Source of the DNA: CAWCWK01 sp963842125
GTDB lineage: Bacteria; Pseudomonadota; Alphaproteobacteria; Rhizobiales; CAWCWK01
Assembly (NCBI GenBank): GCA_963842125.1
Contig: CAWJFE010000001.1
Location: forward strand, 682,001 to 746,000
DNA: 64,000 bases
Reading direction: 5' to 3'
Shown here in pieces: positions 1 to 10,266 of this stretch. How positions within the stretch are numbered: the first letter of the stretch is position 1; every line of letters begins with the position of its first letter. The translations under genes and the position numbers were made by a program. Below the pieces are notes generated by a model, which had not been told where the DNA came from, searched no databases, and saw only the letters and a program-made list of their open reading frames with translations.

Positions 1-576
1 GGCGCGCCAGTCGCGCACATGGGGCACGGTGTCGAGATCGACGCCTTGGCGCTCATAGGGCATGGCCCAGCCGATGGCGGCGATATCGGCGATCGAGAGG
101 GTATCGGCGATGAAGTCGCGCCCCGCGAGGCGCCGGTCGAGCACGCCGTAGAGACGCCGCGTCTCGTCGCGGTAGCGCTGGATGGCGTAGGGGATGAGCT
201 CGGGCGCGGAGGCGCTGAAATGGTGGTTCTGACCCAGCATCGGCCCGAACCCGCCCATCTGCCACATCAGCCATTCCTCCACCGCGACGCGGCCGCGCGC
301 ATCGTCCGGGTAGAACCGCCCGGTCTTCCGGGCGAGGTAGAGGAGGATGGCACCCGATTCGAAGACCGAGATCGGCGCGCCGTCCGGCCCGTCTGGATCG
401 ACGATGGCGGGCATCCGGTTGTTGGGCGCGATGGCGAGGAAGTCGGGCGCGAACTGGTCGCCGGCGCCGATATCGACCCAATGCGTCTCGTAAGGCAGGC
501 CGCACTCCTCGAGCATGATCGAGACCTTCCAGCCGTTGGGCGTCGGCCAGTAGTGGAGGGCGATGGGTGCGGTCAT
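1..576 (-). CDS. Glutathione S-transferase family protein (YfcG/YghU-like), 3' end cut by window edge
   Basis: The gene reads from an ATG at 574-576 towards base 1 and runs out of the window, so the C-terminus is missing (192 codons seen). The thioredoxin-like N-terminal half starts MTAPIALHYWPTPNGWKVSI and carries the FESGAILLYLARK segment that binds the gamma-glutamyl part of glutathione. The second domain begins with WLMWQMGGFGPMLGQNHHF, typical of the Nu-class/YfcG-like disulfide reductase branch. These enzymes use glutathione for thiol-disulfide exchange or peroxide reduction in the cytoplasm. The exact substrate cannot be inferred. A 15-bp tandem repeat lies immediately upstream of the start. 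Family call firm; subgroup likely. Confidence 0.85.
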   Translation of the reverse strand, partial: MTAPIALHYWPTPNGWKVSIMLEECGLPYETHWVDIGAGDQFAPDFLAIAPNNRMPAIVDPDGPDGAPISVFESGAILLYLARKTGRFYPDDARGRVAVEEWLMWQMGGFGPMLGQNHHFSASAPELIPYAIQRYRDETRRLYGVLDRRLAGRDFIADTLSIADIAAIGWAMPYERQGVDLDTVPHVRDWRA

Positions 577-581
577 GGCAC

Positions 582-611
582 GGCTCGTTGGGAAATGGCT
601 CGTTGGGAAAT
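582..611. repeat. 15-bp tandem duplication upstream of the GST gene
   Basis: Two exact copies of GGCTCGTTGGGAAAT sit 6 to 35 bases upstream of the GST start codon, followed by a partial third copy (ggc). The repeat occupies the likely leader or promoter. It is one of many short minisatellites in this window. Confidence 0.85.
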
Positions 612-633
612 GGCGAAGAAGTGAGGACGCGCG

Positions 634-1614
634 TCAGAGCCGTTTGGGCTGCATGAGCACGGGCGAGCGCGGGCTGAGATGGAGGCGCACCGCGCGGGGG
701 CGCACCGCGATGTCGAGTGCGTCGCAGCGCAGCGGCTCTCCGTCGAGATTGACATGCACAGGCTGGCTGGCCCGAACCGCGAGCCGCGTCAGGCGGGTCC
801 GCACGACGTCCTCGCCGAGCCCGTCGATCCCTCGGCTGATGAGTTCGGAGAGATGGCCGAGCGCGTCCTCGGTCGGCATGGCGGGGATGATGGTGAGATC
901 GAGGAGGCCGTCGTCCACCATCGCACCCTCGCAGACGGCGAGGCCGCCGCCCGCCGTCGGTCCGTTGCCGACGGCGAGGATGGAGAAGCGACCCTCCCAG
1001 GCGAAGGCGCCATCCGGCCCCTCCCCTTCGAAGCGCGCCGCCTGATCGGCCACCTCGCCCATGCGGCGCACACCCGCGACGACATAGGCCGCGCCGCCCA
1101 GAAGCGCCTTGAGGCGCGGATCGGCCTCGGCCGTCACCCGGGCGCCGAAGCCGCCCGACAGCATGTTGACGAAGGCCCGCCCGTTGAGCGTGCCGACATC
1201 GATCTCCTGCGCCGGCGCATTGGCGATGAGGCGCATCGCGGCGATGGGGTCCGGGATGCCGGCGGCGGTCGCGAAATCGTTGGCGGTGCCGAGCGGGACG
1301 AGGCCGAGCGTGAAGGGTGGATGTCCCTCGACGACCGTTGCCTCCTCGTCGATCGCATCGACGACACTGGCCACGATCTGATTGAACGTGCCGTCGCCGC
1401 CGGCCGCGACGAGCGTGTCGAAGCGCGCGCGCACGCCGTCGAGCGCGGCCTGGCGAATCGCGTCGTCGAACTCCGCCGCGCTCGGCACCTGCTTCTCGAC
1501 GACGAGCCCCCAGGAGCGGGCGCGATCGATCGCGGTCGCGAGGCGCGTGTCCTCGGCATGCTTCCCGTTGACGATGATGCGAAGGCGACGCGGCACGGGC
1601 AGGCTTTCGGGCAC
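634..1614 (-). CDS. yegS: Lipid kinase of the YegS/diacylglycerol kinase family
   Basis: 326 residues, close to the usual 300 for this family. The catalytic domain starts with LRIIVNGK near residue 11. The nucleotide-binding GGDGT motif is at about 72-76 and the LVPLGTANDFA motif at about 105-115. These soluble or membrane-associated kinases phosphorylate lipids such as phosphatidylglycerol or diacylglycerol using ATP. YegS is the best-studied bacterial member. The gene lies alone between the GST gene and gatB on the same strand, with about 60 bases on either side, so the three could be co-transcribed. Lipid substrate not determinable; close relatives include BmrU and DgkB. Confidence 0.88.
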   Translation of the reverse strand: MPESLPVPRRLRIIVNGKHAEDTRLATAIDRARSWGLVVEKQVPSAAEFDDAIRQAALDGVRARFDTLVAAGGDGTFNQIVASVVDAIDEEATVVEGHPPFTLGLVPLGTANDFATAAGIPDPIAAMRLIANAPAQEIDVGTLNGRAFVNMLSGGFGARVTAEADPRLKALLGGAAYVVAGVRRMGEVADQAARFEGEGPDGAFAWEGRFSILAVGNGPTAGGGLAVCEGAMVDDGLLDLTIIPAMPTEDALGHLSELISRGIDGLGEDVVRTRLTRLAVRASQPVHVNLDGEPLRCDALDIAVRPRAVRLHLSPRSPVLMQPKRL

Positions 1615-1678
1615 GAGACGGTGTGCGCCCTCAACGCCCGGGGACGCTCGGGTTGCGTTCCGAGCGGCCGGGCGCGCG

Positions 1679-3238
<1,560 letters not shown>

Positions 3239-3645
3239 GGAACGGCTCTGATCGGGCTTGGGTGGCGGGCTTGGGCGGCGGGCATAGGCGGCGGGCGGGG
3301 GCGGGTCGGCGCGCCTTTGCTGTCTCGCGCATTTGCGACGAAGTGGGCGCCCGCATCAAGGCCCCGCATCAACGGCCAACACCGGCGCCTGCGTTCTCGC
3401 TCTTGAGGTTCCGCCTTCCGTTTCCCCGTGCGCGGCCTCGAGACGAGCATGGAAGGACCGGATGGGCGATTGCTCAAAAGAGAGGCATTCTCTTAACGCT
3501 GTCGCTACGTAATCCCGCATTAACGCTGTCGCTTAAACCGCCATCGGGGCCAGATCGTCATGGTGGGGTCACGGATGGCCGCCCGCTCGCGGACATCGCC
3601 GGAGACGTCCACACCACGCACGGACGGCACCAGCAGGGGGGCGAT
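3239..3645. other. Intergenic region between gatB and the flagellin gene
   Basis: About 400 bases separate the divergent gatB and flagellin genes. No plausible gene was seen. It should hold both promoters. The AT-richer part (3485-3540) contains a 14-bp direct repeat described separately. Nothing else recognisable. Confidence 0.6.
3493..3533 (+). promoter_or_regulatory. Paired 14-bp direct repeats upstream of the flagellin gene
   Basis: TTAACGCTGTCGCT occurs at 3493-3506 and again at 3520-3533, starts 27 bp apart, with TTAA following the second copy (TTAA-N9-TTAA). The spacing puts both copies near the same DNA face. TTAA-rich sites recall CtrA boxes (TTAA-N7-TTAA), which control flagellar genes in alphaproteobacteria, but the spacing does not fit exactly. 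Candidate activator site only. Confidence 0.35.
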
Positions 3646-5629
3646 ATGAATGTCAATCTCGGCGCGTCCCTCAAGGGCTCGCTTCTCGTCCTCCAGGCGA
3701 CGCAGGCCTCGCGCGCCGAGGCCGAGGCGCAGCTCAGCACGGGCCTCAAGGTCCGCTCGGCCGTCGACGATCCGAGCGCCTTCTTCGGCGCGTCCGCGCT
3801 TCGAGGCCGGGCCGAGGCGCTCGACGCGACGCGGTCGGCGGGATCGGGCTCGCCAAATCGACGCTCGAGGCCAGCCTCCACGGCATCGAGGCCGGCCGCA
3901 AGCTCCTCACCCGGCTGCGCGACCAGGTCGCCGGCTTCGGCAAATATCTGCCGGACGAGGCGCGCTACGAGGTCGCGGCCGAGCTGCGATCCGGGCTCTC
4001 GGCCGACACCGATGTCGGCACGCTCAACGACGACCCCTATACGGCCTTTCCGCTGCCCAACGGCCGCAACTTCCAGCTTCGCGTCGAGAACCGGAACGGG
4101 GCGCTCATCGATCGCGCGCAGTTCCGCTACGACAGCACGGGCCCGATCGCGGCACGACAATCTCGGCCCGGCCATGCAGCGGTTCAACTTTCGCACCGTC
4201 GGCCAGCTCGTCGCGGACATCAACGCGTCCGACCTTTCGGTGACCGCGAGCCTCGAGAACGGTCAGCTCCGCATCGTCGCCGACGATCCCGATACCGCCA
4301 TCCGCTTCACCGGCAGCCGCGACATGCTCGAAGCCCTCCACATGCGCCGCGACCGGCTCTGGGCCGACCAGGTCACGCCGTCCGAGACCGCTTCGACGGT
4401 GATCCGTGGAACACGCGGACTGACGCTCGATACCGACATCGCCAGCCTGCCGGGCGGCGTCGGCAACAATCGGTGGATCCGCTTCGTCAGCCCGAGCGAG
4501 GAGAGCGCGCGGGGCTATACCGAGGCGACCTTCCGCTACCGCACGGACGGACGCAGCGACTATGGCGGGCGCACCGTCGGCGACTTCATCCGCTTCATCA
4601 ACGACACGGTCCCTGAGCTCGACGCGCGGCTGGAGAGCGGCACGCTCGTCGTCGAAGGCGATGCGCGGGGCCTCTACGTCCATGGCAACACCCAGATGGA
4701 AACCGCGCTCGGCATGCCGCGCGGCACTTATTGGGGCGGCGCCATCGAGGCGCCCAAGCGGCTCGTCGGCGCCGTCGCCGGCCTCTCGGCCGGTACCGAC
4801 GCCGTGGGCAGCACGGGGTTCATCTCCGACGGTCAGGGCGGGCAGGTCCGCTTTCTCTACGGCACCGCGTCCAACCGCGACGGCACGACGCTGGGCGATT
4901 TCGTGGCGACCATCAACGAGGCGGAGGCGGCCGGCACGGTCAAGCTGAAGGCCGGCTTTACCGACGAGGGCCGGGTCTATCTCGAGAGCACCGGCGGCAC
5001 CAACAGTCTGCCCGTCATTCCCGGCTGGCGCCCGATCCGCGTGGCGGGCCTGACCTATAACCGGGTCTGGGGCGCGCCGACCTCCGAGCCCTTCGTCCTG
5101 CCCCAGGCCAGCAACGGGATCTCGGCCGAGCAATGGCGCGACTTCGAGGCCATCGGCGACATGGTCTCGCAATATGACAGCCTCCTGCAAGGACGCCCGC
5201 TTCGACGGCGCCGATCCCGCCATCGGCGATGCGCGCAGCCTCGTCATCAACGACCAAGGCACGCGGGCCGGGGTCGGCCGCTCGCCCGGGCTCCTCTCCG
5301 AGAGGCTCGACTTCGGCAAGATCGAGATCTGGGATCTCATCGAGCGCGGCAAGCTCGACGAGACGCTCGATGCGCTCGGCGCCGCGCTCGATACGATCGA
5401 CGCGGAGGCCGGGCGGTTGACGACCGAGGTCGCGAGCCTTTCCATTCGGTCGAATTTCAACGCAGGCCTCGCCGGCAGCCTCGTCGACGGCGCCGCCCGC
5501 CTCACCCGCGCCGACCCGAACGAGGCCGGCGCCCGTCTCCTCTCCGCCCAGGCCCGCCAGCAGATGGCGCTGGCCGCCATGACCATCGTCGCCGAAGCCG
5601 ATCGGGGCATTCTCGCCCTCTTCCGGTAG
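3646..5629 (+). pseudogene. Flagellin, broken by three frameshifts
   Basis: An ATG at 3646 after a G-rich stretch opens a flagellin N-terminal domain (MNVNLGASLKGSLLVLQATQ, then LSTGLKVRSAVDDPSAFFGASAL). The frame must shift back by one base near 3815-3840 to recover GIGLAKSTLEASLHGIEAG. It must shift forward near 4135-4160 to reach AMQRFNFRTVGQLVADIN, and forward again near 5175-5200 to reach the C-terminal domain (ARLLSAQARQQMALAAMTIV ending ILALFR). Repaired, the protein would be about 660 residues with a large variable middle domain of the surface filament subunit type. No other flagellar gene is present, so it is an orphan. A true pseudogene and indel errors in the assembly are both possible. 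FlgL-like is the alternative family. Confidence 0.78.
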
Positions 5630-5763
5630 CGTGGTGCCCGGTAGCTGGCCTTCCACGTCCCACAGGTCACGCGACACGGTGTCCCGTTCTCCGACGTGCC
5701 GCGTTGTCGGCCTACGACTTTAGGCGTATAGCGCGGGCACACGCCTCCCACCTTGGTGCCGTC

Positions 5764-7245
5764 ATGCTCGAGGGTTTCGACGCGGTCCTCCTCGCCCGCA
5801 TCCAGTTCGCCTTCACGGTCTCGTTCCACTTCCTCTTCCCGGCCTTCACGATCGGGCTGGCGAGCTATCTGGCCGTTCTCAACGGGCTCTGGCTGTGGCG
5901 CCGCGACGAGGTCTATCTGCGGCTCTTCAACTACTGGGTGAAGATCTTCGCCGTCGCCTTCGCCATGGGCGTCGTGTCGGGCATCGTGATGAGCTACCAG
6001 TTCGGCACCAACTGGTCGGTCTTCTCCGACAGGGCCGGCCCCGTCATCGGCGCGCCGATGGCCTATGAGGTGCTCTCGGCCTTCTTCCTCGAGGCCGGCT
6101 TTCTCGGTATCATGCTCTTTGGGCGCGACCGGGTGGGGCCGACGCTCCACATGATCGCCTGCGGCGCCGTCGCCTTCGGCACCGCGCTCTCCGCCTTCTG
6201 GATCCTCTCGGTCAATTCGTGGATGCACACGCCGGCGGGCTTCGTGATCGATCCCGACACCGGCCAGTTCCTGCCGACCGATTTCTGGAAGGTCGTCTTC
6301 AACCCCTCCTTCCCGTACCGCCTGATGCACACCGTGACGGCGGCGTACCTGACGACCGCCTTCATCGTCGGCGGCGTGGGCGCCTGGCATCTCCTGCGCA
6401 TGAAGGAGCACGAGAACCGCGCCGCGCGGACCATGTTCTCCATGGCGATGTGGATGGCCGCCGTCTTCGCACCCGTGCAGATCTTCCTCGGCGACCTTCA
6501 CGGCCTCAACACGCTGGAGCATCAGCCGGCGAAGGTGATGGCCATGGAGGGCCATTACGAGAGCCATCTCGACGGCGCGCCGCTCTATCTCTTCGGCATT
6601 CCCAACGACGAGACGCAGACGCTCGACTACGCCTTCGGCATCCCGAAACTCTCCTCGCTCATCCTCAAGCACGACCTCGACGCCCCCCTCGCCGGGCTCG
6701 ACACGATCGCGGACGACGAACAGCCGCCGGTCTTCATCGTCTTCTGGTCGTTCCGCATCATGGTTGGCATCGGTTTCGCGATGCTGGGCATCGGCCTCTG
6801 GTCGCTCTGGGCCCGCTGGCGCGGCACGCTCCACGAGAACCGCTGGCTCCACTGGAGCGCCGTCCTCATGAGCCCTGCCGGCCTCGTCGCCGTGCTGGCC
6901 GGCTGGATCACGACCGAGGTCGGCCGTCAGCCCTATACCGTCTACGGCTTCCTCGCGACGGCCGATTCGGTCGCGCCGCTGGCGGCGCCCGCCGTCGCCG
7001 CCTCGCTCATCGCCTTCGTCGTCGTCTATTTCACCGTCTTCGGCGCCGGCACGTTCTACATCCTGCGGCTGATGGGCCACGCGCCCCATATCGGCGAGGG
7101 CGGCGCGGAGGAGACGGCCGGCGACGGCCCGATCCGCACCGCCGGCCTCACGCCCGCCCCTCAGGTCGATCGCCAGAAGGGCGGACGGCGCGGCGTCGAC
7201 GACGCGCAGGGCCAGGGCGGCCCCCTCGCCGACCCGGCCGAATAG
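5764..7245 (+). CDS. cydA: Cytochrome bd-type quinol oxidase subunit I (short Q-loop, CIO type)
   Basis: 493 residues. Subunit I oxidises quinol and carries hemes b558, b595 and d in the inner membrane. Seen in the sequence: axial His22 in RIQFAFTVSFHFLFPAFT; the Glu102/Glu110 pair in YEVLSAFFLEAGF; His189 in RLMHTVTAAYL; Lys257/Glu262 of the quinol loop in KVMAMEGHYE; and Met333 in FRIMVG. The Q-loop lacks the long C-terminal insert, which fits the cyanide-insensitive oxidase (CioA) branch. The start was chosen at ATG 5764, although the same frame stays open far upstream into the flagellin. cydB follows after 7 bases, so the two form an operon supporting low-oxygen or stress respiration. Confidence 0.95.
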   Translation: MLEGFDAVLLARIQFAFTVSFHFLFPAFTIGLASYLAVLNGLWLWRRDEVYLRLFNYWVKIFAVAFAMGVVSGIVMSYQFGTNWSVFSDRAGPVIGAPMAYEVLSAFFLEAGFLGIMLFGRDRVGPTLHMIACGAVAFGTALSAFWILSVNSWMHTPAGFVIDPDTGQFLPTDFWKVVFNPSFPYRLMHTVTAAYLTTAFIVGGVGAWHLLRMKEHENRAARTMFSMAMWMAAVFAPVQIFLGDLHGLNTLEHQPAKVMAMEGHYESHLDGAPLYLFGIPNDETQTLDYAFGIPKLSSLILKHDLDAPLAGLDTIADDEQPPVFIVFWSFRIMVGIGFAMLGIGLWSLWARWRGTLHENRWLHWSAVLMSPAGLVAVLAGWITTEVGRQPYTVYGFLATADSVAPLAAPAVAASLIAFVVVYFTVFGAGTFYILRLMGHAPHIGEGGAEETAGDGPIRTAGLTPAPQVDRQKGGRRGVDDAQGQGGPLADPAE

Positions 7246-7252
7246 GAGACGC

Positions 7253-8288
7253 ATGATGGACGTAGCAGCCGGCGTCTCCTTCGACCTCACCGTCGTCTGG
7301 GCCTTCCTCATCGCCTTCGCCGTCTTCGCCTACGTGGTGCTGGACGGCTTCGATCTCGGGCTCGGCATCCTCTTCCCGCTCTTTCCCGAGAAGCGCGACC
7401 GGGACGTGATGATGAACTCGGTCGCCCCCGTCTGGGACGGCAACGAGACCTGGCTGGTGCTGGGCGGCGGCGGGCTCTTCGCCGCCTTCCCCCTCGCCTA
7501 CGCGCTGGTGCTGCCGGCGCTCTACGCGCCCATTATCGCCATGCTGCTGGCGCTCATCCTCCGGGGCGTCTCCTTCGAGTTCCGCTGGCGCACCAAGCGC
7601 TGGGAATGGGTCTGGGACGTCTGCTTCATCGCCGGCTCGGGGCTGGCCGCCTTCGCGCAGGGCGTCGCGCTCGGCGGGCTCTTGCAGGGCATCGAGGTCG
7701 ACAAGGCCGCGCGGGCCTATGCCGGCGGCTGGTGGGACTGGCTCTCGCCCTTCTCCCTCCTCACCGGCGTCGCCGTCACCGTCGGCTACGCGCTTCTGGG
7801 CGCGACCTGGCTCATCATGAAGACGGAAGGACCGCTGCAGGAGCGCGCCCGCAAGCTCGCCTGGGTCTTCGGCATCGCGACGCTTCTCTTCATCGGAGCC
7901 GTCAGCCTCGCCACGCCCTTCCTCTCGGCCGGCTATTTCGACCGCTGGTTCGCCTGGCCGGGCATCCTCTGGGTCTCGCCGGTGCCGCTCGCCGTCGCGG
8001 GCCTGTCCGTACTGATGTTCCTGAGCCTCAGGGTCCACCATCACGAATACCGTCCCTTCCTCCTCACCCTCACCCTCTTCGCGGTCTGCTTCATCGGCCT
8101 CGGCGTCTCGATGTGGCCCTATGTCATCCCGACCGAGATCACGATCTGGGAGGCCGCCGCGCCCGCGCAACGCGCAGCTCTTCATGCTCGTCGGCGCCGG
8201 CATCCTCATCCCCATCATCCTCGCCTACACCGCCTATGCCTACTGGGTCTTCCGCGGCAAGATCGACCCCGACGACGGCTATCATTAG
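7253..8288 (+). pseudogene. cydB: Cytochrome bd oxidase subunit II, with one frameshift near the 3' end
   Basis: Subunit II of the bd oxidase. The N-terminus (VVWAFLIAFAVFAYVVLDGF, then DLGLGILFPLF) and the hallmark SVAPVWDGNETWLVLGGGGLF are intact. After ITIWEAAAPAQ, near 8155-8170, the frame shifts forward. The expected last helix and tail (LFMLVGAGILIPIILAYTAY, YWVFRGKIDP, stop TAG 8286-8288) then appear in another frame. Unrepaired, the protein would read into the downstream repeat array and acquire a foreign tail. Only about 40 terminal residues are affected and everything else looks selected, so a sequencing indel is more likely than decay. Repaired length is about 344 residues. Confidence 0.85.
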
Positions 8289-8403
8289 TGCCTCGCGCCG
8301 GCGGGCTGGAGTGCCTCGCGCCGGCGGGCTGGAGTGCCTCGCGCCGGCGGGCTGGAGTGCCTCGCGCCGGCGGGCTGGAGTGCCTCGCGCCGGCGGGCTG
8401 GAG
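8289..8403. repeat. Five perfect 23-bp tandem repeats directly after cydB
   Basis: The unit TGCCTCGCGCCGGCGGGCTG followed by GAG is repeated five times without a mismatch, beginning at the base after the cydB stop codon. The core matches arrays at 22.8, 24.2 and 35.3 kb and single copies at 32.0 and 43.6 kb, so it is the tandem form of a dispersed element. There are no unique spacers, so it is not a CRISPR array. Confidence 0.95.
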
Positions 8404-8702
8404 TGGCTCAGACCACCCGGCGTCCTCGAATGCCTGACGCTGAGACCGGGATTGTCGACCCGGGACTGCCCAATACCGGAGGGTTGAAGCACCAGGAACC
8501 TAAAGGTCGTCGGCCACCTCGCAGCAGCGCCCTTCTCCCCTCGTGGGAGAAGGTACCGGCAGGCGGATGAGGGGGGACGTCTCACCAGCGAAGACGCTTT
8601 GCTGACGGAAACGGCATGACGCCTTCGAGCGAAAGCCGCGCTCGCCATGAACCACCCTGGCCCTTCAGAACGCCCCCTCGACCCGACCGCCGGAGTACCA
8701 GC
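8404..8702. other. Intergenic region between the cydB repeat array and the DUF2474 gene
   Basis: About 300 bases with no convincing gene. A perfect 9-bp inverted repeat (8531-8553) lies inside and is followed by GGTACCGGCAGGCGGATGAG. This block recalls intergenic palindromes common in Hyphomicrobiales genomes. Confidence 0.55.
8531..8553. repeat. Intergenic palindrome (CCTTCTCCC-N5-GGGAGAAGG)
   Basis: CCTTCTCCC at 8531-8539 and GGGAGAAGG at 8545-8553 form a perfect 9-bp stem with a 5-base loop. No U-tract follows, so it is more likely a dispersed palindromic element than an intrinsic terminator. It could still stabilise or process the cydAB transcript. Confidence 0.6.
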
Positions 8703-8873
8703 ATGCCGACAACATTGCCCCAGCGCCCTTCACCCCAGCGCCCCTCACCCCAGCGCGACCCCTCACCCAGCCTCATTCGCCGCCTCCTCTGGTTCGTCGC
8801 CATCTGGGCGATGAGCGTCGGCGCGCTCGGCATCGTCGCCTATGCGATCAAGCTCTGGATCGTGCCGTCCTGA
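8703..8873 (+). CDS. Small DUF2474 membrane protein, probable accessory subunit of the bd oxidase
   Basis: 56 residues from ATG 8703. One transmembrane helix (LLWFVAIWAMSVGALGIVAY) follows a basic start. DUF2474 proteins are single-helix peptides encoded next to CIO-type cydAB genes, and by position and size they resemble CydX/CydS. The proposed role in assembly or stability of the oxidase is inference. The first 25 residues are built from a 15-bp tandem repeat encoding QRPSP units, unusual for this family. An upstream ATG at 8616 would give 85 residues, but the conserved part starts after the repeat. Confidence 0.75.
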   Translation: MPTTLPQRPSPQRPSPQRDPSPSLIRRLLWFVAIWAMSVGALGIVAYAIKLWIVPS

Positions 8874-8925
8874 TGCCGCGCACCAGGCCTTCTGCCCGCA
8901 GGCGAGACGGGCTAAGGCTCGTGCG

Positions 8926-9819
8926 ATGACAGCACCTCCCCGCTCCCCGCTTACCAAGCCTCGCGCCGCCCTTCTCGCAGCCGCGCTCCTCGCCCTCACC
9001 GCCGCGCCCGCAGACGCGTGCGATCCCTCGGGCACGCTCTGCGCGCTCGGCGAGCGCAGCTACCGCGTCCTAGCACCGATGGACGATGCCGGCGCCCGCC
9101 CGCTCGTCGTCTTCCTCCACGGCGCCTTCGCCTCCTCGAAGGCGATGATCGACAACCCGGAGCTCGCCCGCATCGCGACAGAGCACGGCGCCATCCTCGC
9201 TGCGCCCGATGGCGAGATGACCCGGTTCCGCGAGCGGGCGGTGACGAACTGGAAAGTGCGCGACGGGCGGGACGGCTTCGAGATCGACGAGGCGTTCCTG
9301 CGGGCGGTCGTCGAGGACGTCTCGGCCAGCCATGCGGTCGACCCGGACAGGATCCTCCTCGCCGGCTTCTCGCGCGGGGCTTCCCTCGTCTGGGACGTCG
9401 CCTGCGCGGCGCCCGGTGGTCCGTGGCGCGCCTACGCACCCATCGCCGGCGGCTTCTGGCATCCGCTGAAGACGGATTGCGCCGGCCCGGTCGACCTTCT
9501 CCACACTCATGGCTGGGTCGACAAGACGGTGCCGCTGGAGGGCCGGATGCTCGGCTCCGGCGCGCGCCGCCAGAGCGACATCTTCGCCGGCCTCGAGGTC
9601 TGGCGCGCCGAGAACGGCTGCGACAACCACCGCGCCGACGCCTTCGCCATCACGGACGCCTACTGGCGCCGACGCTGGGAGGCGTGCACGTCCGGCCGCG
9701 CGCTCGAACTCGCGCTCCATCCCGGCACACACGGAATCCCCGCCGGCTGGACGGACATGGCGATGGACTGGTTCGAGGCGCTTCCGGCCCGAGCGGCCGA
9801 TGGAACCGACGTCGATTGA
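8926..9819 (+). CDS. Secreted alpha/beta-hydrolase esterase, PHB depolymerase/LpqC-like
   Basis: 297 residues from ATG 8926. A Sec signal peptide (AALLAAALLALTAAPADA, about residues 14-31) is followed by CDPSGTLC. The fold shows the oxyanion segment VVFLHGAFASS near 61-71 and the nucleophile elbow GFSRG with Ser149. A late histidine in HTHGWVDKTVPLEG or HPGTHGIPAGW completes the triad. This matches the COG3509-type family of poly(3-hydroxybutyrate) depolymerase-like and feruloyl esterases, which act in the periplasm or outside the cell. The host has PHB genes (phaA, phaR), but an exported enzyme would act on external esters. Substrate unknown. Confidence 0.82.
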   Translation: MTAPPRSPLTKPRAALLAAALLALTAAPADACDPSGTLCALGERSYRVLAPMDDAGARPLVVFLHGAFASSKAMIDNPELARIATEHGAILAAPDGEMTRFRERAVTNWKVRDGRDGFEIDEAFLRAVVEDVSASHAVDPDRILLAGFSRGASLVWDVACAAPGGPWRAYAPIAGGFWHPLKTDCAGPVDLLHTHGWVDKTVPLEGRMLGSGARRQSDIFAGLEVWRAENGCDNHRADAFAITDAYWRRRWEACTSGRALELALHPGTHGIPAGWTDMAMDWFEALPARAADGTDVD

Positions 9820-9828
9820 CCGACGGAC

Positions 9829-10266
9829 TCAGCGCGCCTCCAGGACGAGCGCGACCAACGCCGCCGTCAGAACGACGGTGACGGCAAGGTTGGCCCTTGC
9901 GACCGGGTGGCCCGACCCGAGCGCGACAAGCGTCATCGCCTTGTAGGCGATCTGGAGCGGAAAGAGCGTCGCGGCGATCCGGACCGCAAGACCATCGACG
10001 GCCAGACCCGCGACCGGCAAGCCATGCGCGACTGGCAAGCCATGCGCGACCGGAAAGGCGAGACCGCTCGCATAGGAGGCCAAGGCCACACCGCTCGCCG
10101 CCGCGATGGCGAGGTAGACGCAGGCCAGGATGCGCAGCGCCGGTGTGTCGCCGCCATAGGTCGCCAACAGGCCGGGCGAGCCCTTGAGGATGGCGACACC
10201 CACCCCGCCCGCGACCGCGACGTTGACGAGATGGGCGAGAGCGACGAGGAGCGCGGCAGCCGTCAC
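9829..10266 (-). CDS. Small integral membrane protein of unknown function, coupled to the exonuclease gene
   Basis: About 145 residues from a GTG at 10264-10266 that overlaps the stop of the upstream exonuclease gene, indicating translational coupling. Four hydrophobic segments are visible: ALLVALAHLVNVAVAGGVGV, ILACVYLAIAAASGVALA, a third around FPLQIAYKAMTLVAL, and the C-terminal VTVVLTAALVALVLEA. The loop between helices two and three holds an in-frame minisatellite encoding VAHGLP units. Family not recognised. The tight link to a nuclease is the only clue to its role. Confidence 0.6.
   Translation of the reverse strand: MTAAALLVALAHLVNVAVAGGVGVAILKGSPGLLATYGGDTPALRILACVYLAIAAASGVALASYASGLAFPVAHGLPVAHGLPVAGLAVDGLAVRIAATLFPLQIAYKAMTLVALGSGHPVARANLAVTVVLTAALVALVLEAR

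Noticed and set aside
3262..7245. A 1327-codon open frame spanning flagellin and cydA
   Set aside because: It joins out-of-frame pieces of the flagellin to cydA without a stop only because stops are rare at this GC content. CydA has its own conserved start at 5764; no fusion protein is supported.
4105..7311. A 1068-codon minus-strand open frame opposite flagellin and cydA
   Set aside because: Its translation is rich in Arg/Glu/Asp/Ala with no family motifs and mirrors the codon pattern of the real + strand genes, so it is a shadow.
8289..8403. Possible CRISPR array
   Set aside because: The repeats are directly adjacent with no unique spacers, and no cas gene is in the window.
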